Notes: generated by a model not told the origin, from the letters alone. Shown: positions 1 to 7,051, counted from the first letter of the stretch. The stretch is 9,945 nucleotides of DNA from an uncultured Ruminococcus sp. (GCA_900319195.1 ONNL01000036.1:1-9945); one strand, 5' to 3'. Numbers and translations are program-made.

Positions 1-2
1 GA

Positions 3-50
3 CACTATATCTACGACGGACTCCCGTCGTTCTTCCACGAGGGACAGTAA
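3..50 (+). CDS. C-terminal tail of an unidentified plus-strand protein (5' end outside window)
   Basis: Reading from position 3 gives 15 codons (HYIYDGLPSFFHEGQ) and a TAA stop at 48-50. Codons such as ATC, CTC, TTC and GAG match those used by the neighbouring genes. The stop is followed 20 bp later by palindromic element A, just as the DUF1846 stop precedes element B, which supports this being a real gene end. Too little is visible to assign a family or function. A short minus-strand feature cannot be excluded. Confidence 0.45.
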   Translation, partial: HYIYDGLPSFFHEGQ

Positions 51-70
51 AACTTATATACGTATTTATT

Positions 71-231
71 GGGGGAAAACTTTCTGAGGAAAGCTTTCCC
101 CCGTACCCTCCTTTCAAAGACTTTAATTTCAAATTTTTAAGGGATATAGCGCAAAAAATGTGCCGAGCAGCACGCGCTATATCCCTTAAAATTTCAAACT
201 AAAGTTTTAGGAAAGGGTTTCCCCCTCCCCC
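71..231. repeat. Palindromic intergenic repeat element, copy A, with nested terminator
   Basis: The element starts with a hairpin at 71-102 (outer arms GGGGGAAA/TTTCCCCC, inner arms CTTTC/GAAAG, loop TGAG). Next comes a large inverted repeat with perfect 18-bp arms at 135-152 and 174-191, core AAGGGATATAGCGC. Pairing continues imperfectly outward (CTTTAATTTCAAA-type sequence at about 121-134 against 192-204). Between the arms, 153-173 holds a small hairpin with an A6/T6 tract. The left 70-80 bases and the arms recur in copy B at 8561-8750. The element lies between the plus-strand stop at 50 and the minus-strand stop at 241, so it probably separates convergent genes. No transposase or clear target-site duplication was seen. 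I do not recognise a named family. Confidence 0.8.
153..173 (-). terminator. Putative intrinsic terminator of the diguanylate cyclase gene, inside palindromic element A
   Basis: On the minus strand this reads GTGCT-GCTC-GGCAC-A-TTTTTT. This is a five-pair stem including one wobble pair, a four-base loop, then six T. It lies about 70 bp beyond the cyclase stop codon at 241-243, in the correct orientation to end that transcript. The stem is short, but the 18-bp arms of the surrounding palindrome would enclose it. Confidence 0.55.
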
Positions 232-240
232 GAAAAAATA

Positions 241-2169
241 TCATATTCGTTGTTTTTTACGTGAGACCTTATCGGCGTACATCTGAGCGTCAGCAAGTCT
301 GACGAGCTCGTCGTAGTCACTGCATTTACCGACAGGAGCGCTGCTGAAGCCGATTGACGCTTCGACGAGGTACTCTTTACCCGAGTGCTGATTATACATT
401 TCAAGAGTGTCGCGCATACGGTCACGGAAGGCTGTTTCGTAGTCGCTGACCTCGTCCGAGTCAACAAGTCCGCACACCTCAAATTCATCGCCGCCGAAGC
501 GTGCACAGAATTCTCCGCCGATAGCGCTCTTCAGGAGTGCGTTTGCGAATGTGGAGATAGCGGAGTCGCCCTCGTTATGTCCGTAATTATCGTTGATATG
601 CTTGAGACCGTCCATATCCGCGGAGATCATAACAACGTCCATACCGCGAGTAAACCTGTTCCTTGCGAGCATATCCTTGAATTCGCGGTAGAAGCCGCGC
701 CTGTTGTAGAGTCCCGTGAGAGAATCGTGGACATACAGCCTGTCAAGCTCACGGTTGGCATTCACGAGCTGGAGATTTATCGACTCTATCTGCATTCTGT
801 CGTGATACATTGCAAGAGCCGAGCTTGCCGCGCTCGCAAAGGCGTGCACCTTCTGGTACTCATCTATCTGCATATCGGGCTGTATCACGGCATATCCGAG
901 TATCAGCTCGGCGCGGTGGACAGGCATAACTATGATAGGATTCTCGCTCTGGAAATATCGCTTGATATCGGGGACGAAGTCCTCTGTTCTTATCGTGCCT
1001 GTTTCCTGCCATACCCAGCCGTATCGGTCGGAAATAATTTTCATATTATCGGAGTAGGCATTGTCTATCAGGTGACCGCTTCCAAAGTGCGGAGCCTCGA
1101 ACATATCGTCATTCAGCGCGATAAGGCATGAATAGAACACAAAGATCTCCGTCATTTTCTTTGCGAGCACATCAAGCTCCTTTGTACCCGAGACGACATT
1201 CTGTGCCTCGCATATATTATCCTGTCTCACGAAGGACTGCATGAGCTGACTGAGAAGCTGGGCGGAATTGCTGTTCACAGACCGTGAATCCGCCTTCTCA
1301 CAGCCGCATGACTCGCGTATACGGGTAATGAAGCCTACGTGATAGTCGTCCTCAAGAGGAATCCCGTTCCTCACGCACTCCGCCGCCTCGACGAGTGTCC
1401 TGCCCATTGAGTCGTAGTCCTCCTTGCAGGTCGTCAGCTTGGGAGTGTGATAATCTGACTGTATAATGCCGTCAAATCCCGTGATAATGCAGTCATCGGG
1501 AATCCTGTGACCGCGGTTCTGCAAAAAGGTCGAGACCGCGATAGCCATTGAATCATTCGCACAGACAATAGCCTCGGGCAGAGGACGTTTTTCCTCGTCG
1601 AGCCACTTCTCCATCTGTGCAATGGCAGGTTCCTGCCAGAAATCGCCGTATCCCACGACGATTTTATCCTCCGCAAGACCGTTCTCCCTTGCGACCTTGA
1701 GGAATGAGTTTACTCTCTGCTCCGAGAAATCGTCACCCTGACGTCCGCCGAGCATAAAGACATACTTCACCTTATGGTGCTCGATAACGTGGCGGGAGAT
1801 CTTCTCAAAAATGTCGCTGTAATCAAAGAAGAAGGGGATAGTACCGTCGATGTCAGCGTCGATGGAGAACACGGGAACTCCCGCTCTCCTCGCGTTCGTG
1901 ATTATCTCACTGCGGATATAGTCCTTGCCGAGAAAGCCCGAGAGCATGACTAATGCGGTGAGCTTTCTGTAAGGTATCATCTTGTATATCGCAGCCTCAT
2001 CGAGATCACAGGAAACTCCGCGCTCTGCAAAGTCGTTTCTCGAATTAAAAACTACCAGTCTATAGCCGTTTTCAACTGCGTGTCGGTTAAGCGCTTCAAT
2101 AAAGAAGAAGCGGTCCTCCTGCTGAATCAATGTCAAGCATACGCCTATCAGCTTGCATTCCTCAGACAT
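241..2169 (-). CDS. Cytoplasmic diguanylate cyclase with LacI-type ligand-binding domain (GGDEF protein)
   Basis: This 642-residue protein should make cyclic di-GMP from two GTP in response to a bound ligand. Residues 5-290 resemble the periplasmic-binding-protein fold of LacI-family regulators: see IVCANDSMA at 201-209 and the ITGFDG turn at 229-234. There is no helix-turn-helix ahead of it. Residues about 300-455 are a less clear region, possibly GAF-like, followed by a helical linker at about 455-480. The GGDEF domain covers about 478-642. It keeps DSLTGLYNRR (482-491), DMDGLKHINDNYGH (518-531) and the GGDEF motif at 559-563, so it should be active. The RxxD product-inhibition site is absent (IGGE at 550-553). 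No signal peptide or membrane segment is visible, so sensing is probably intracellular. The start at 2169 was chosen over the upstream ATGs at 2208 and 2184 because GGAGG lies 8 bp before it. A sugar ligand is inferred from the domain family and the cellulolytic setting. Confidence 0.9.
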   Translation of the reverse strand: MSEECKLIGVCLTLIQQEDRFFFIEALNRHAVENGYRLVVFNSRNDFAERGVSCDLDEAAIYKMIPYRKLTALVMLSGFLGKDYIRSEIITNARRAGVPVFSIDADIDGTIPFFFDYSDIFEKISRHVIEHHKVKYVFMLGGRQGDDFSEQRVNSFLKVARENGLAEDKIVVGYGDFWQEPAIAQMEKWLDEEKRPLPEAIVCANDSMAIAVSTFLQNRGHRIPDDCIITGFDGIIQSDYHTPKLTTCKEDYDSMGRTLVEAAECVRNGIPLEDDYHVGFITRIRESCGCEKADSRSVNSNSAQLLSQLMQSFVRQDNICEAQNVVSGTKELDVLAKKMTEIFVFYSCLIALNDDMFEAPHFGSGHLIDNAYSDNMKIISDRYGWVWQETGTIRTEDFVPDIKRYFQSENPIIVMPVHRAELILGYAVIQPDMQIDEYQKVHAFASAASSALAMYHDRMQIESINLQLVNANRELDRLYVHDSLTGLYNRRGFYREFKDMLARNRFTRGMDVVMISADMDGLKHINDNYGHNEGDSAISTFANALLKSAIGGEFCARFGGDEFEVCGLVDSDEVSDYETAFRDRMRDTLEMYNQHSGKEYLVEASIGFSSAPVGKCSDYDELVRLADAQMYADKVSRKKQRI

Positions 2170-2177
2170 CAGGCTCA

Positions 2178-2182
2178 CCTCC
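2178..2182 (-). promoter_or_regulatory. Ribosome binding site that fixes the cyclase start
   Basis: GGAGG on the minus strand, 8 bp before the ATG at 2169. The two in-frame ATGs further upstream (2208 and 2184) lack such a site; one of them overlaps this GGAGG. The proposed start also places the protein's first beta-strand (KLIGVCL) close to the N-terminus, as in LacI-type binding domains. Confidence 0.8.
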
Positions 2183-2222
2183 ATACTCAAAATATGGGAA
2201 TCGTACATTTACATATATTTAC

Positions 2223-2251
2223 ATTATATCATACATTTAAAAAAAAGGCAA
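2223..2251 (-). promoter_or_regulatory. Sigma-A-type promoter of the cyclase gene
   Basis: Minus-strand -35 TTGCCT (2246-2251), a 17-bp spacer and a perfect -10 TATAAT (2223-2228) preceded by TGA, which makes an extended -10. Transcription would start near 2216, leaving a leader of about 45 bases before the ATG at 2169. The -35 overlaps the T-run of the upstream gene's presumed terminator. Confidence 0.65.
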
Positions 2252-2287
2252 TAGGCGCGGAAAAAGATTTGCTTTTTATTTTTTGCC
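2239..2287 (-). terminator. Possible intrinsic terminator of the metallophosphoesterase gene
   Basis: On the minus strand GGCAA and TTGCC (2283-2287 with 2247-2251) enclose an AT-rich hairpin AAAAAG/CTTTTT (2272-2277 with 2261-2266). Eight T follow (2239-2246). It lies 25 bp beyond the stop at 2312. The inner part pairs weakly and has unpaired bases, so its strength is uncertain. Confidence 0.4.
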
Positions 2288-2311
2288 GACCCGAGCCGAC
2301 CACCTGAAAAG

Positions 2312-3139
2312 TTATTCTTCCCCTTTTATTTCGATCACCGACAGCTCGGGACGGTTGAAGATACGCGGAATGAATATCATCCTCAGCGGACGTGCAAGTC
2401 CTCGGCTTATGAGGTGCGACGAGCTGCCGTAGGAGTACATCCCGTTCGTATACTTCGGGAAGAGTCCCTGGTCGGGAGCATATAGTCCCTGGTCGAGCAG
2501 CTTCGGTATCCGCCACTGTCCTGCGTGAGCGTGTCCCGAGAGGACGAGGTCAAATGGTGAACTGCCGCCCTCAAGCATTCCCTTGACCTGCTCGGGCTGA
2601 TGTACTACGAGGATATTGTAGGTGTCCGTATGAGCGGCAGCGTCCCTCACGCAGCTGTCAAACTCGTCGCTGTATGCGTTCTGAGCGCCGTATATCCTCA
2701 CGCTTTGACCGTCCACCTCGGCAGTCTCCCAGCCGCCTGTGAGCACATTTATCTCGAGAGCCTCGACCTTTTTGTAGAAGCCCTGCTCGTCGTCGAACAG
2801 CTCCTCGTGATTGCCGGGGGAGTAGAAGCACCTGTATTTGCTCTTCATATCGCGCATTAGCCTGAGAGCGTATTTCGTGCCGCCCTTGAAGTCAATGACA
2901 TCGCCGCCGAAAATGACAATGTCGGGGTGCTCGGAGTCTATTTTTTCGATGATGCCCGATTGGTCGGTGCCGCCGTAGAAGCAGTTGTGCAGGTCGGAGA
3001 CAAAGACTATCCTCAGACCGCCCGAGAGCTTTTCCGAGCTGAGAGTGTAGTGCTCGGTTTTCATTGCAAATCCCCATGCGTTGAGGACTATCACCGCAGC
3101 GGCAGTCACAGCCGCGATCATGAGCTTTTTCTTTTTCAT
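2312..3139 (-). CDS. Membrane-anchored calcineurin-like metallophosphoesterase (YkuE/YaeI-like)
   Basis: This 275-residue protein should be a metal-dependent phosphoesterase. The complete metal-binding set of the calcineurin-like family is visible in order: D49 and H51 in FVSDLHN, D80 in FGGDVID, N110 and H111 in SPGNHEE, H180 in VVHQPEQ, and H203 and H205 in SGHAHAGQ. The GHxHxGQ ending and the overall size fit the YkuE/YaeI-like branch. Residues 2-5 are lysines followed by a hydrophobic helix (about 6-24) with no clear cleavage site. I therefore read it as an N-terminal anchor with the catalytic domain outside the membrane. The substrate cannot be read from sequence; a phosphodiester of a lipid or cell-envelope intermediate is a family-based guess. 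The start at 3139 was preferred over the longer frame from 3247 because it opens with the anchor and has AAGGA-type upstream sequence. The longer frame would also run through the promoter and part of the upstream terminator hairpin. It has its own promoter. Confidence 0.88.
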   Translation of the reverse strand: MKKKKLMIAAVTAAAVIVLNAWGFAMKTEHYTLSSEKLSGGLRIVFVSDLHNCFYGGTDQSGIIEKIDSEHPDIVIFGGDVIDFKGGTKYALRLMRDMKSKYRCFYSPGNHEELFDDEQGFYKKVEALEINVLTGGWETAEVDGQSVRIYGAQNAYSDEFDSCVRDAAAHTDTYNILVVHQPEQVKGMLEGGSSPFDLVLSGHAHAGQWRIPKLLDQGLYAPDQGLFPKYTNGMYSYGSSSHLISRGLARPLRMIFIPRIFNRPELSVIEIKGEE

Positions 3140-3170
3140 GCAGTCACCGTCCTTAATATCACTTTTCCCT

Positions 3171-3199
3171 ATTTTACCACACCTATGATGAAAAGTCAA
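3171..3199 (-). promoter_or_regulatory. Sigma-A-type promoter of the metallophosphoesterase gene
   Basis: Minus-strand -35 TTGACT (3194-3199), a 17-bp spacer and -10 TAAAAT (3171-3176) preceded by TGG, an extended -10. The leader before the ATG at 3139 would be about 25-30 bases. Confidence 0.7.
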
Positions 3200-3217
3200 T
3201 CCGCATATATGAAAACA

Positions 3218-3238
3218 GTCCGAACAAAATGTTCGGAC
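3218..3238 (-). terminator. Probable terminator of the GH9 cellulase gene
   Basis: A perfect 8-bp stem GTCCGAAC/GTTCGGAC with a five-base loop, followed on the minus strand by TGTTTTC. It lies about 52 bp beyond the cellulase stop at 3290-3292 and just upstream of the next gene's -35. The T-run is short and interrupted. A regulatory role for this palindrome at the adjacent promoter is an alternative. Confidence 0.6.
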
Positions 3239-3289
3239 CATTCTCACATTATATTTATTATGGGGTTCATGAAAGCTTGTTCATGCTTC

Positions 3290-5788
3290 TCACTGAGGAA
3301 GCTTTGAGATGCTGCCTGCGAGGAACTTCTGAATGAGAAGTGCGTCAGCAGATGTTACACCGTCGCCTCTTGACTCAACGTCTGCGAGGTCTGCGCCAAC
3401 CTCGTCGAACTTGAAGTCGTTCGGGTTAGCAGCTGCCTGCATGATGAATGTCGGGTCAGCAACACTTACTGTACCGTCGTGGTTTGCGTCACCGAATGTC
3501 TTTTCACTGTCGGGAACAGTTGTAGTAGTTTCGGGAACGTCCGCAGTGGTTGTAGTAGTGGTAGTTACAGGCTCGGTAGTAGTTGTTGTTGTCGTCGGAG
3601 GATCAGGAATATCGGGGCCTATGATAGACTCAGTAGGATTTGTAAGTGTGAGGAGATATGTGAGAGGTGAGTTCCAGTAGATAGTGATCTCGTTTGTGGA
3701 ATAGCTCTCGCTGTTATCTACCCAGCGCTCTGCGTTGGGATAATCTCTTGTATATGCCTTTGCAGCGCTGTCCTCAAGATTCTGGTTTACGCCGCCTACG
3801 AGCATTCCCTTCATTGCCTCGCCTACTGCCATTGAAGGACGGTGGTGAGGATTCTCGGGAGAAACCGTACCATAGCCTGTTACGAAGCTTACACCGCAGG
3901 GGTTCGTACCGAGGAGGTAATCCTGCTGAGCGTTTGCTGCGTCGAGGTACTTCTGCTCATTTGTCATCTTATAAGCAAGACCGAGAACGATACCTGCGTT
4001 TGCGATAGTCATATTGCTGCCCCAGTCATACTTTGAGATAGCAACGCCATAGGGTGAAGAAGCCGAAGCAGTAACGAACTTGTCAGCCTGTGAGAGAATC
4101 TTGCTCTTTGCGTTTGCATATGCGCTTGAGCTTGTATCAGCATCCTTCATCGTAACGAGTGCGATGTTGCCGTAGTCACCGACAGCTGCCCAGTCAAGAC
4201 CGCTTGAAGCTGTTGAGAAGCTTGACATATAGCTTGCGTCGCCTGTTGCGCGGTACATCTGAGCTGCTGCCCAGTAGCGCTCGTCCTTGTCGGACTTGTC
4301 GCCGTACTCGCCTGTTGAGATGTCCTCGGGATTCTTGAAGAGGAAGTTGGGATTCTGCTGGAGCCAGTTCCATGACTTCTTTGCAGCGTCAAGGCACTTA
4401 TTAGCGAATGTTGCATCAATGTCCTTGTATGTCTCATAAGCGAGAGCCATAGCACCGCAGAAATCTGCTGTTGCAGTTGAGGAAACGGGAGTTACGATGA
4501 GCTCACCTGTCTCTTCGGTAGGCATTACATAGCCCGGGAATGTAGCACAGCTTACCTTGTGGTAAACACCGCCGTCAGAAGCCTGCATCTTGAGCATCCA
4601 CTCGAGCTCATAGCGAGTCTCGTCGAGGATATCGGGCACACCGTTGTTGCTCTCGGGAATGCCGATGTTGTCGCTGTAAGCCTTGGGATTGAAGTCGTAA
4701 GCGTACATGAGGTCGGCAACAGCCTTTGAAGCAGCTACAGTATATCTGCCGTAGTCGCCTGCGTCATGCCAGCCGCCTGTAACGTCTATCTTCTGGTTTG
4801 TGCCGTAAACTGTTGCGAGGTCTGTGTGGCAGGCAGCGTGACCGAATTTAGAGTCAACGACCTCACAGCCGCAGCGCTGGAGATAGAGCATTCTTACTGA
4901 ATCATCAAGGAGAGTGTCGTAAACATGATCACCGATAGTGAAGGTGTATGAATCATCAAGACCATTGCACTTGATGAAATAATTACCGGGTTCTGTTACA
5001 GAGCTGAAATCGCCCTGCCAATTGGTCTCGTCAGCGGATGAGTTGCTCTTCTGATTGATGAGCTGACCTGTGTAAACGGTCTGATTTGTCTTTGCATCAA
5101 CTACATCGAAGGCGGACTGTCCGTTGTTCACCTCGCGGAATACAGCAGTTTTCTTAGCGTCAGTCCTGTAGCCGACCTGATTTATATTGATGTCGGGTGC
5201 ATAGGGACGGCTTGCTGAATAGTCAACATTACTGTCGTCAACGAGCTCGAGCGAAACATTATCAAGGTAGATAGTATGCTCGGGGAGAGTCGGATCAGCC
5301 TCCTGAAGTCCGCAGTTGAAGCAGAGCTTTGTCATGATGTCGGTATCCTCCTCCATCGTGAACTGATAGTCGATCGGCTGCGGTGCTGAGGTAACGTCGA
5401 TACCCTTCCATGTATATGCCTGATATGTACCGCCGTTCTGCTGGATCATGAACTCGATGAAGCGGTTGGCAGTTGACGAGACCTCAAAATGTATGCGATA
5501 TACGCCGTTCTTATAAAGCGGGATTATATCGTAGCAGAGCTGAACGGCATAGTTCTTTGTTCCTACGTTTGTGATCTTGAATGCAAGCTTTCCGTTTTCA
5601 TTGGAGATCTTGCAGGCACCGCCGCTCTCCTTGTAGAAGCTCCAGTCGCCGACGCCGCTGTCAAAGCTGGACGAGAAAACGACGCCTGCTGCGAACGAAT
5701 CAACAGCGGGGATAGCAGGTGCGGATGCAGCGATAACGGCAATTGCTGAAAGCGAAGCCGCAATGCGCTTTAAAGTTTTTTTCTTCAT
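3290..5788 (-). CDS. Cellulosomal GH9 cellulase: signal peptide, CBM4-type, Ig-like, GH9, Thr linker, type I dockerin
   Basis: This 832-residue secreted enzyme should hydrolyse beta-1,4-glucan chains of cellulose while held on a scaffoldin. A signal peptide covers about 1-34 (basic KKKTLKR, hydrophobic core, SFAA before the likely cut). A CBM4/9-type carbohydrate-binding module spans about 35-185. The Ig-like domain typical of GH9 (about 198-285) begins with ININQVGYR. The GH9 catalytic domain spans about 290-715. It keeps the GGWHDAGDYGR motif (338-348, with D342 and D345 as nucleophilic-water and base aspartates), NPHHRPS at 646-652, and the proton donor E700 in STNEITIYWN. A Thr-rich linker (731-757) leads to the dockerin (765-832), with loop one D767, N769, D771, D778 and loop two around D803, D809, D815. 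The CBM4-Ig-GH9 order recalls cellobiohydrolases such as CelK/CbhA, but exo or endo action cannot be decided here. An AGAGGG site lies 7 bases before the ATG. Confidence 0.95.
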   Translation of the reverse strand: MKKKTLKRIAASLSAIAVIAASAPAIPAVDSFAAGVVFSSSFDSGVGDWSFYKESGGACKISNENGKLAFKITNVGTKNYAVQLCYDIIPLYKNGVYRIHFEVSSTANRFIEFMIQQNGGTYQAYTWKGIDVTSAPQPIDYQFTMEEDTDIMTKLCFNCGLQEADPTLPEHTIYLDNVSLELVDDSNVDYSASRPYAPDININQVGYRTDAKKTAVFREVNNGQSAFDVVDAKTNQTVYTGQLINQKSNSSADETNWQGDFSSVTEPGNYFIKCNGLDDSYTFTIGDHVYDTLLDDSVRMLYLQRCGCEVVDSKFGHAACHTDLATVYGTNQKIDVTGGWHDAGDYGRYTVAASKAVADLMYAYDFNPKAYSDNIGIPESNNGVPDILDETRYELEWMLKMQASDGGVYHKVSCATFPGYVMPTEETGELIVTPVSSTATADFCGAMALAYETYKDIDATFANKCLDAAKKSWNWLQQNPNFLFKNPEDISTGEYGDKSDKDERYWAAAQMYRATGDASYMSSFSTASSGLDWAAVGDYGNIALVTMKDADTSSSAYANAKSKILSQADKFVTASASSPYGVAISKYDWGSNMTIANAGIVLGLAYKMTNEQKYLDAANAQQDYLLGTNPCGVSFVTGYGTVSPENPHHRPSMAVGEAMKGMLVGGVNQNLEDSAAKAYTRDYPNAERWVDNSESYSTNEITIYWNSPLTYLLTLTNPTESIIGPDIPDPPTTTTTTTEPVTTTTTTTADVPETTTTVPDSEKTFGDANHDGTVSVADPTFIMQAAANPNDFKFDEVGADLADVESRGDGVTSADALLIQKFLAGSISKLPQ

Positions 5789-6094
5789 GACAGTACCCTC
5801 TCATTCTTTCTTTTTGCGGAAGTACACAGTGCAGATGTGCTCCCGTTCATGTGATTTTTCGGAGAAGTGAGCGGAGTCCCCGAGTGCTAAACGGTGTTCC
5901 GATCTCTCCTATACGTGCCTGTGAGCACAAGGCAGGCGAGTGCTTTCCGCCGTCCTCATGCATAGAGTATGCGCTGACAGTTTGGGGATTCAGCGCATAA
6001 ACATTGGTATTAACATCTTTAATATTATTTTACAGCACAAATGCCCGGAAGTATATTACTTTCATGACAAAAATGGTAAAATTTTGACATCATT
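5789..6094 (-). other. Intergenic region and probable 5' leader of the cellulase gene
   Basis: No gene was found in these 306 bp. The AraC-proximal part (about 6000-6090) is AT-rich and is the most likely place for a cellulase promoter. I found no convincing -35/-10 pair there; the best minus-strand candidate, TTTACC-16-TAATAT, matches only four bases in each box. The cellulase-proximal 200 bases are GC-richer. They contain a 10-bp-arm inverted repeat (5968-5999) and an exact direct repeat CGAGTGCT at 5881-5888 and 5937-5944. A hairpin TTCAGT/ACTGAA (6094-6109) overlaps the AraC stop but has no T-run, so read-through from AraC is possible. Confidence 0.5.
5968..5999. repeat. Inverted repeat upstream of the cellulase gene
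   Basis: TATGCGCTGA (5968-5977) and TCAGCGCATA (5990-5999) are perfect 10-bp arms around 12 bases. No T-run follows on either strand, so a terminator is unlikely. Its place beside the AT-rich block suggests an operator-type binding site or a stem near the 5' end of the cellulase mRNA; both are inference. Confidence 0.55.
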
Positions 6095-6844
6095 TCAGTC
6101 CGAACTGAATGCCGCGTCAAAGTCCGGGACGGAATACTGCTTCTTGTATTTCTTGGGAGTAGTCCCCGTGAAATGCCTGAAAACCTTGATGAAGTAGCTC
6201 TGAGAGCTGAATCCGAGCAGTGAGCTTATCTCGGTGTCGGTGTATTCCGTATAGAGCAGAAGCGCCGAAGCTTCCTCTATTTTAAGCTTGTTGACGTACT
6301 CCGAGAAGGTCATGCCCGTCTCGTCGCGGAACAGCCTTGAGAGGTAGGCTGTGCTTATCCCGAGGAAGTCAGCCGTGTCCTCGAGTGTTACCCTTTTGTG
6401 CAGGTGGGTGATGATGTAATCGACCGCGTGGACTATTCGCCTTGAACACACGTTTTTCAGCCTTACAGCACGCATTTTCATAGTGTAGTCCTCTATCATC
6501 TCCGCGTGTACTGCTCTCACCTTTTTCTCTGTCCGCGACTTGTCCGCCTTCATTATGTAGTAGTCGCTGAGACTGTACGATTCCTCGGGAGCCATGCCTG
6601 CCCGTATGCAGTACCTTGCTATCATCGCTGCGAGCACGACGAGGTGGTATTTGAGGTTTTGCAGGCTGTCCTCGCTGAGCAGACCACAGCCCTCGCAGAA
6701 CAGCGGCTTTGAGAATACGCGCACGAGCTCCATGTTTCCCGAGCAGACAGCCTCATAGAATGCGGATTCACGGTCAACTGAGGCGTGTACGAAGTCCTCC
6801 TCGCGCTTTGAGAGGAGGTGGAGGGTAAGATTGTTTTCGTCCAT
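6095..6844 (-). CDS. AraC-family transcriptional regulator
   Basis: This 249-residue protein should be a DNA-binding regulator. The C-terminal AraC/XylS domain covers about 137-235. Its first helix-turn-helix is near 152-174 (VTLEDTADFLGISTAYLSRL). Its second is near 203-227, ending in the family signature region SQSYFIKVFRHFTGTTPKKY (215-234). The N-terminal 130 residues lack a cupin-like sugar-binding arm. They contain the NLKYHLVVLAAMIARYCI stretch (63-80) shared by a clostridial group of AraC proteins whose signal I cannot name. Cysteines at 34, 50, 53, 79 and 133, including FCEGC (49-53), are noticeable for a cytoplasmic protein and could serve metal or redox sensing; this is speculation. 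GAGGTG lies just before the ATG. The gene is upstream of the cellulase on the same strand and divergent from DUF1846, so either could be its target. Confidence 0.9.
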   Translation of the reverse strand: MDENNLTLHLLSKREEDFVHASVDRESAFYEAVCSGNMELVRVFSKPLFCEGCGLLSEDSLQNLKYHLVVLAAMIARYCIRAGMAPEESYSLSDYYIMKADKSRTEKKVRAVHAEMIEDYTMKMRAVRLKNVCSRRIVHAVDYIITHLHKRVTLEDTADFLGISTAYLSRLFRDETGMTFSEYVNKLKIEEASALLLYTEYTDTEISSLLGFSSQSYFIKVFRHFTGTTPKKYKKQYSVPDFDAAFSSD

Positions 6845-6880
6845 AGTGTCACCTCACGGAATAATAATTGTAATAATTTG

Positions 6881-6909
6881 ATTATAGCACTTTTTTGACA
6901 GAAATGCAA
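6881..6909 (-). promoter_or_regulatory. Sigma-A-type promoter of the AraC-family gene
   Basis: Minus-strand -35 TTGCAT (6904-6909), a 17-bp spacer and a perfect -10 TATAAT (6881-6886) preceded by TGC, an extended -10. The leader before the ATG at 6844 would be about 30 bases. Confidence 0.7.
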
Positions 6910-7003
6910 GCGCACGGAGCAGATATATCACAGAAAAACGGCGGCATTTGCGCGGATGGAGCTTTGGACTGTTTTCACGTCAGAAAAATTTGAAAAAACC
7001 TCG

Positions 7004-7020
7004 GAAAATGTCAGATTTTC
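7004..7020. promoter_or_regulatory. Short palindrome next to the DUF1846 promoter
   Basis: GAAAAT and ATTTTC arms (7004-7009, 7015-7020) around GTCAG end two bases before the -35 box. The position suits a regulator-binding site. However, the arms are short and AT-rich, so chance is a fair explanation. Confidence 0.25.
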
Positions 7021-7022
7021 TC

Positions 7023-7051
7023 TTGATTTTTTACGCGGAATGTTATATAAT
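7023..7051 (+). promoter_or_regulatory. Sigma-A-type promoter of the DUF1846 gene
   Basis: -35 TTGATT (7023-7028), a 17-bp spacer and a perfect -10 TATAAT (7046-7051). Transcription would start near 7058. A GGAGG site (7068-7072) lies 7 bases before the ATG at 7080, so the leader is only about 22 bases. It is divergent from the AraC promoter, with about 115 bp between the two -35 boxes. Confidence 0.75.

Noticed and set aside
13..30. Perfect 7-bp hairpin ACGACGG/CCGTCGT with a four-base loop
   Set aside because: It lies inside the presumed coding tail ending at 50, with no T-run after it. It is probably a chance result of codon choice.
385..1131. Plus-strand open frame of 248 codons opposite the cyclase gene
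   Set aside because: It lies wholly antisense to a well-supported GGDEF protein, has no recognisable domain and no good ribosome binding site. It is a by-product of codon bias on the other strand.
2288..2304. Direct repeat GCCGACC separated by three bases
   Set aside because: Two seven-base copies only, with no paired structure or clear functional position; probably chance.
3140..3247. Upstream extension of the metallophosphoesterase frame by 36 codons
   Set aside because: It overlaps the promoter at 3171-3199 and the terminator hairpin at 3218-3238. The start at 3139 opens with a lysine-rich membrane anchor.
3268..3285. CATGAA/TTCATG inverted repeat just after the cellulase stop
   Set aside because: Six-base arms and no following T-run. 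The 8-bp stem at 3218-3238 is the better terminator.
3500..3600. Low-complexity trinucleotide tract that could suggest slippage or phase variation
   Set aside because: It encodes the Thr-rich interdomain linker of the cellulase. Repeat units are codon-sized and imperfect, so length changes would stay in frame.
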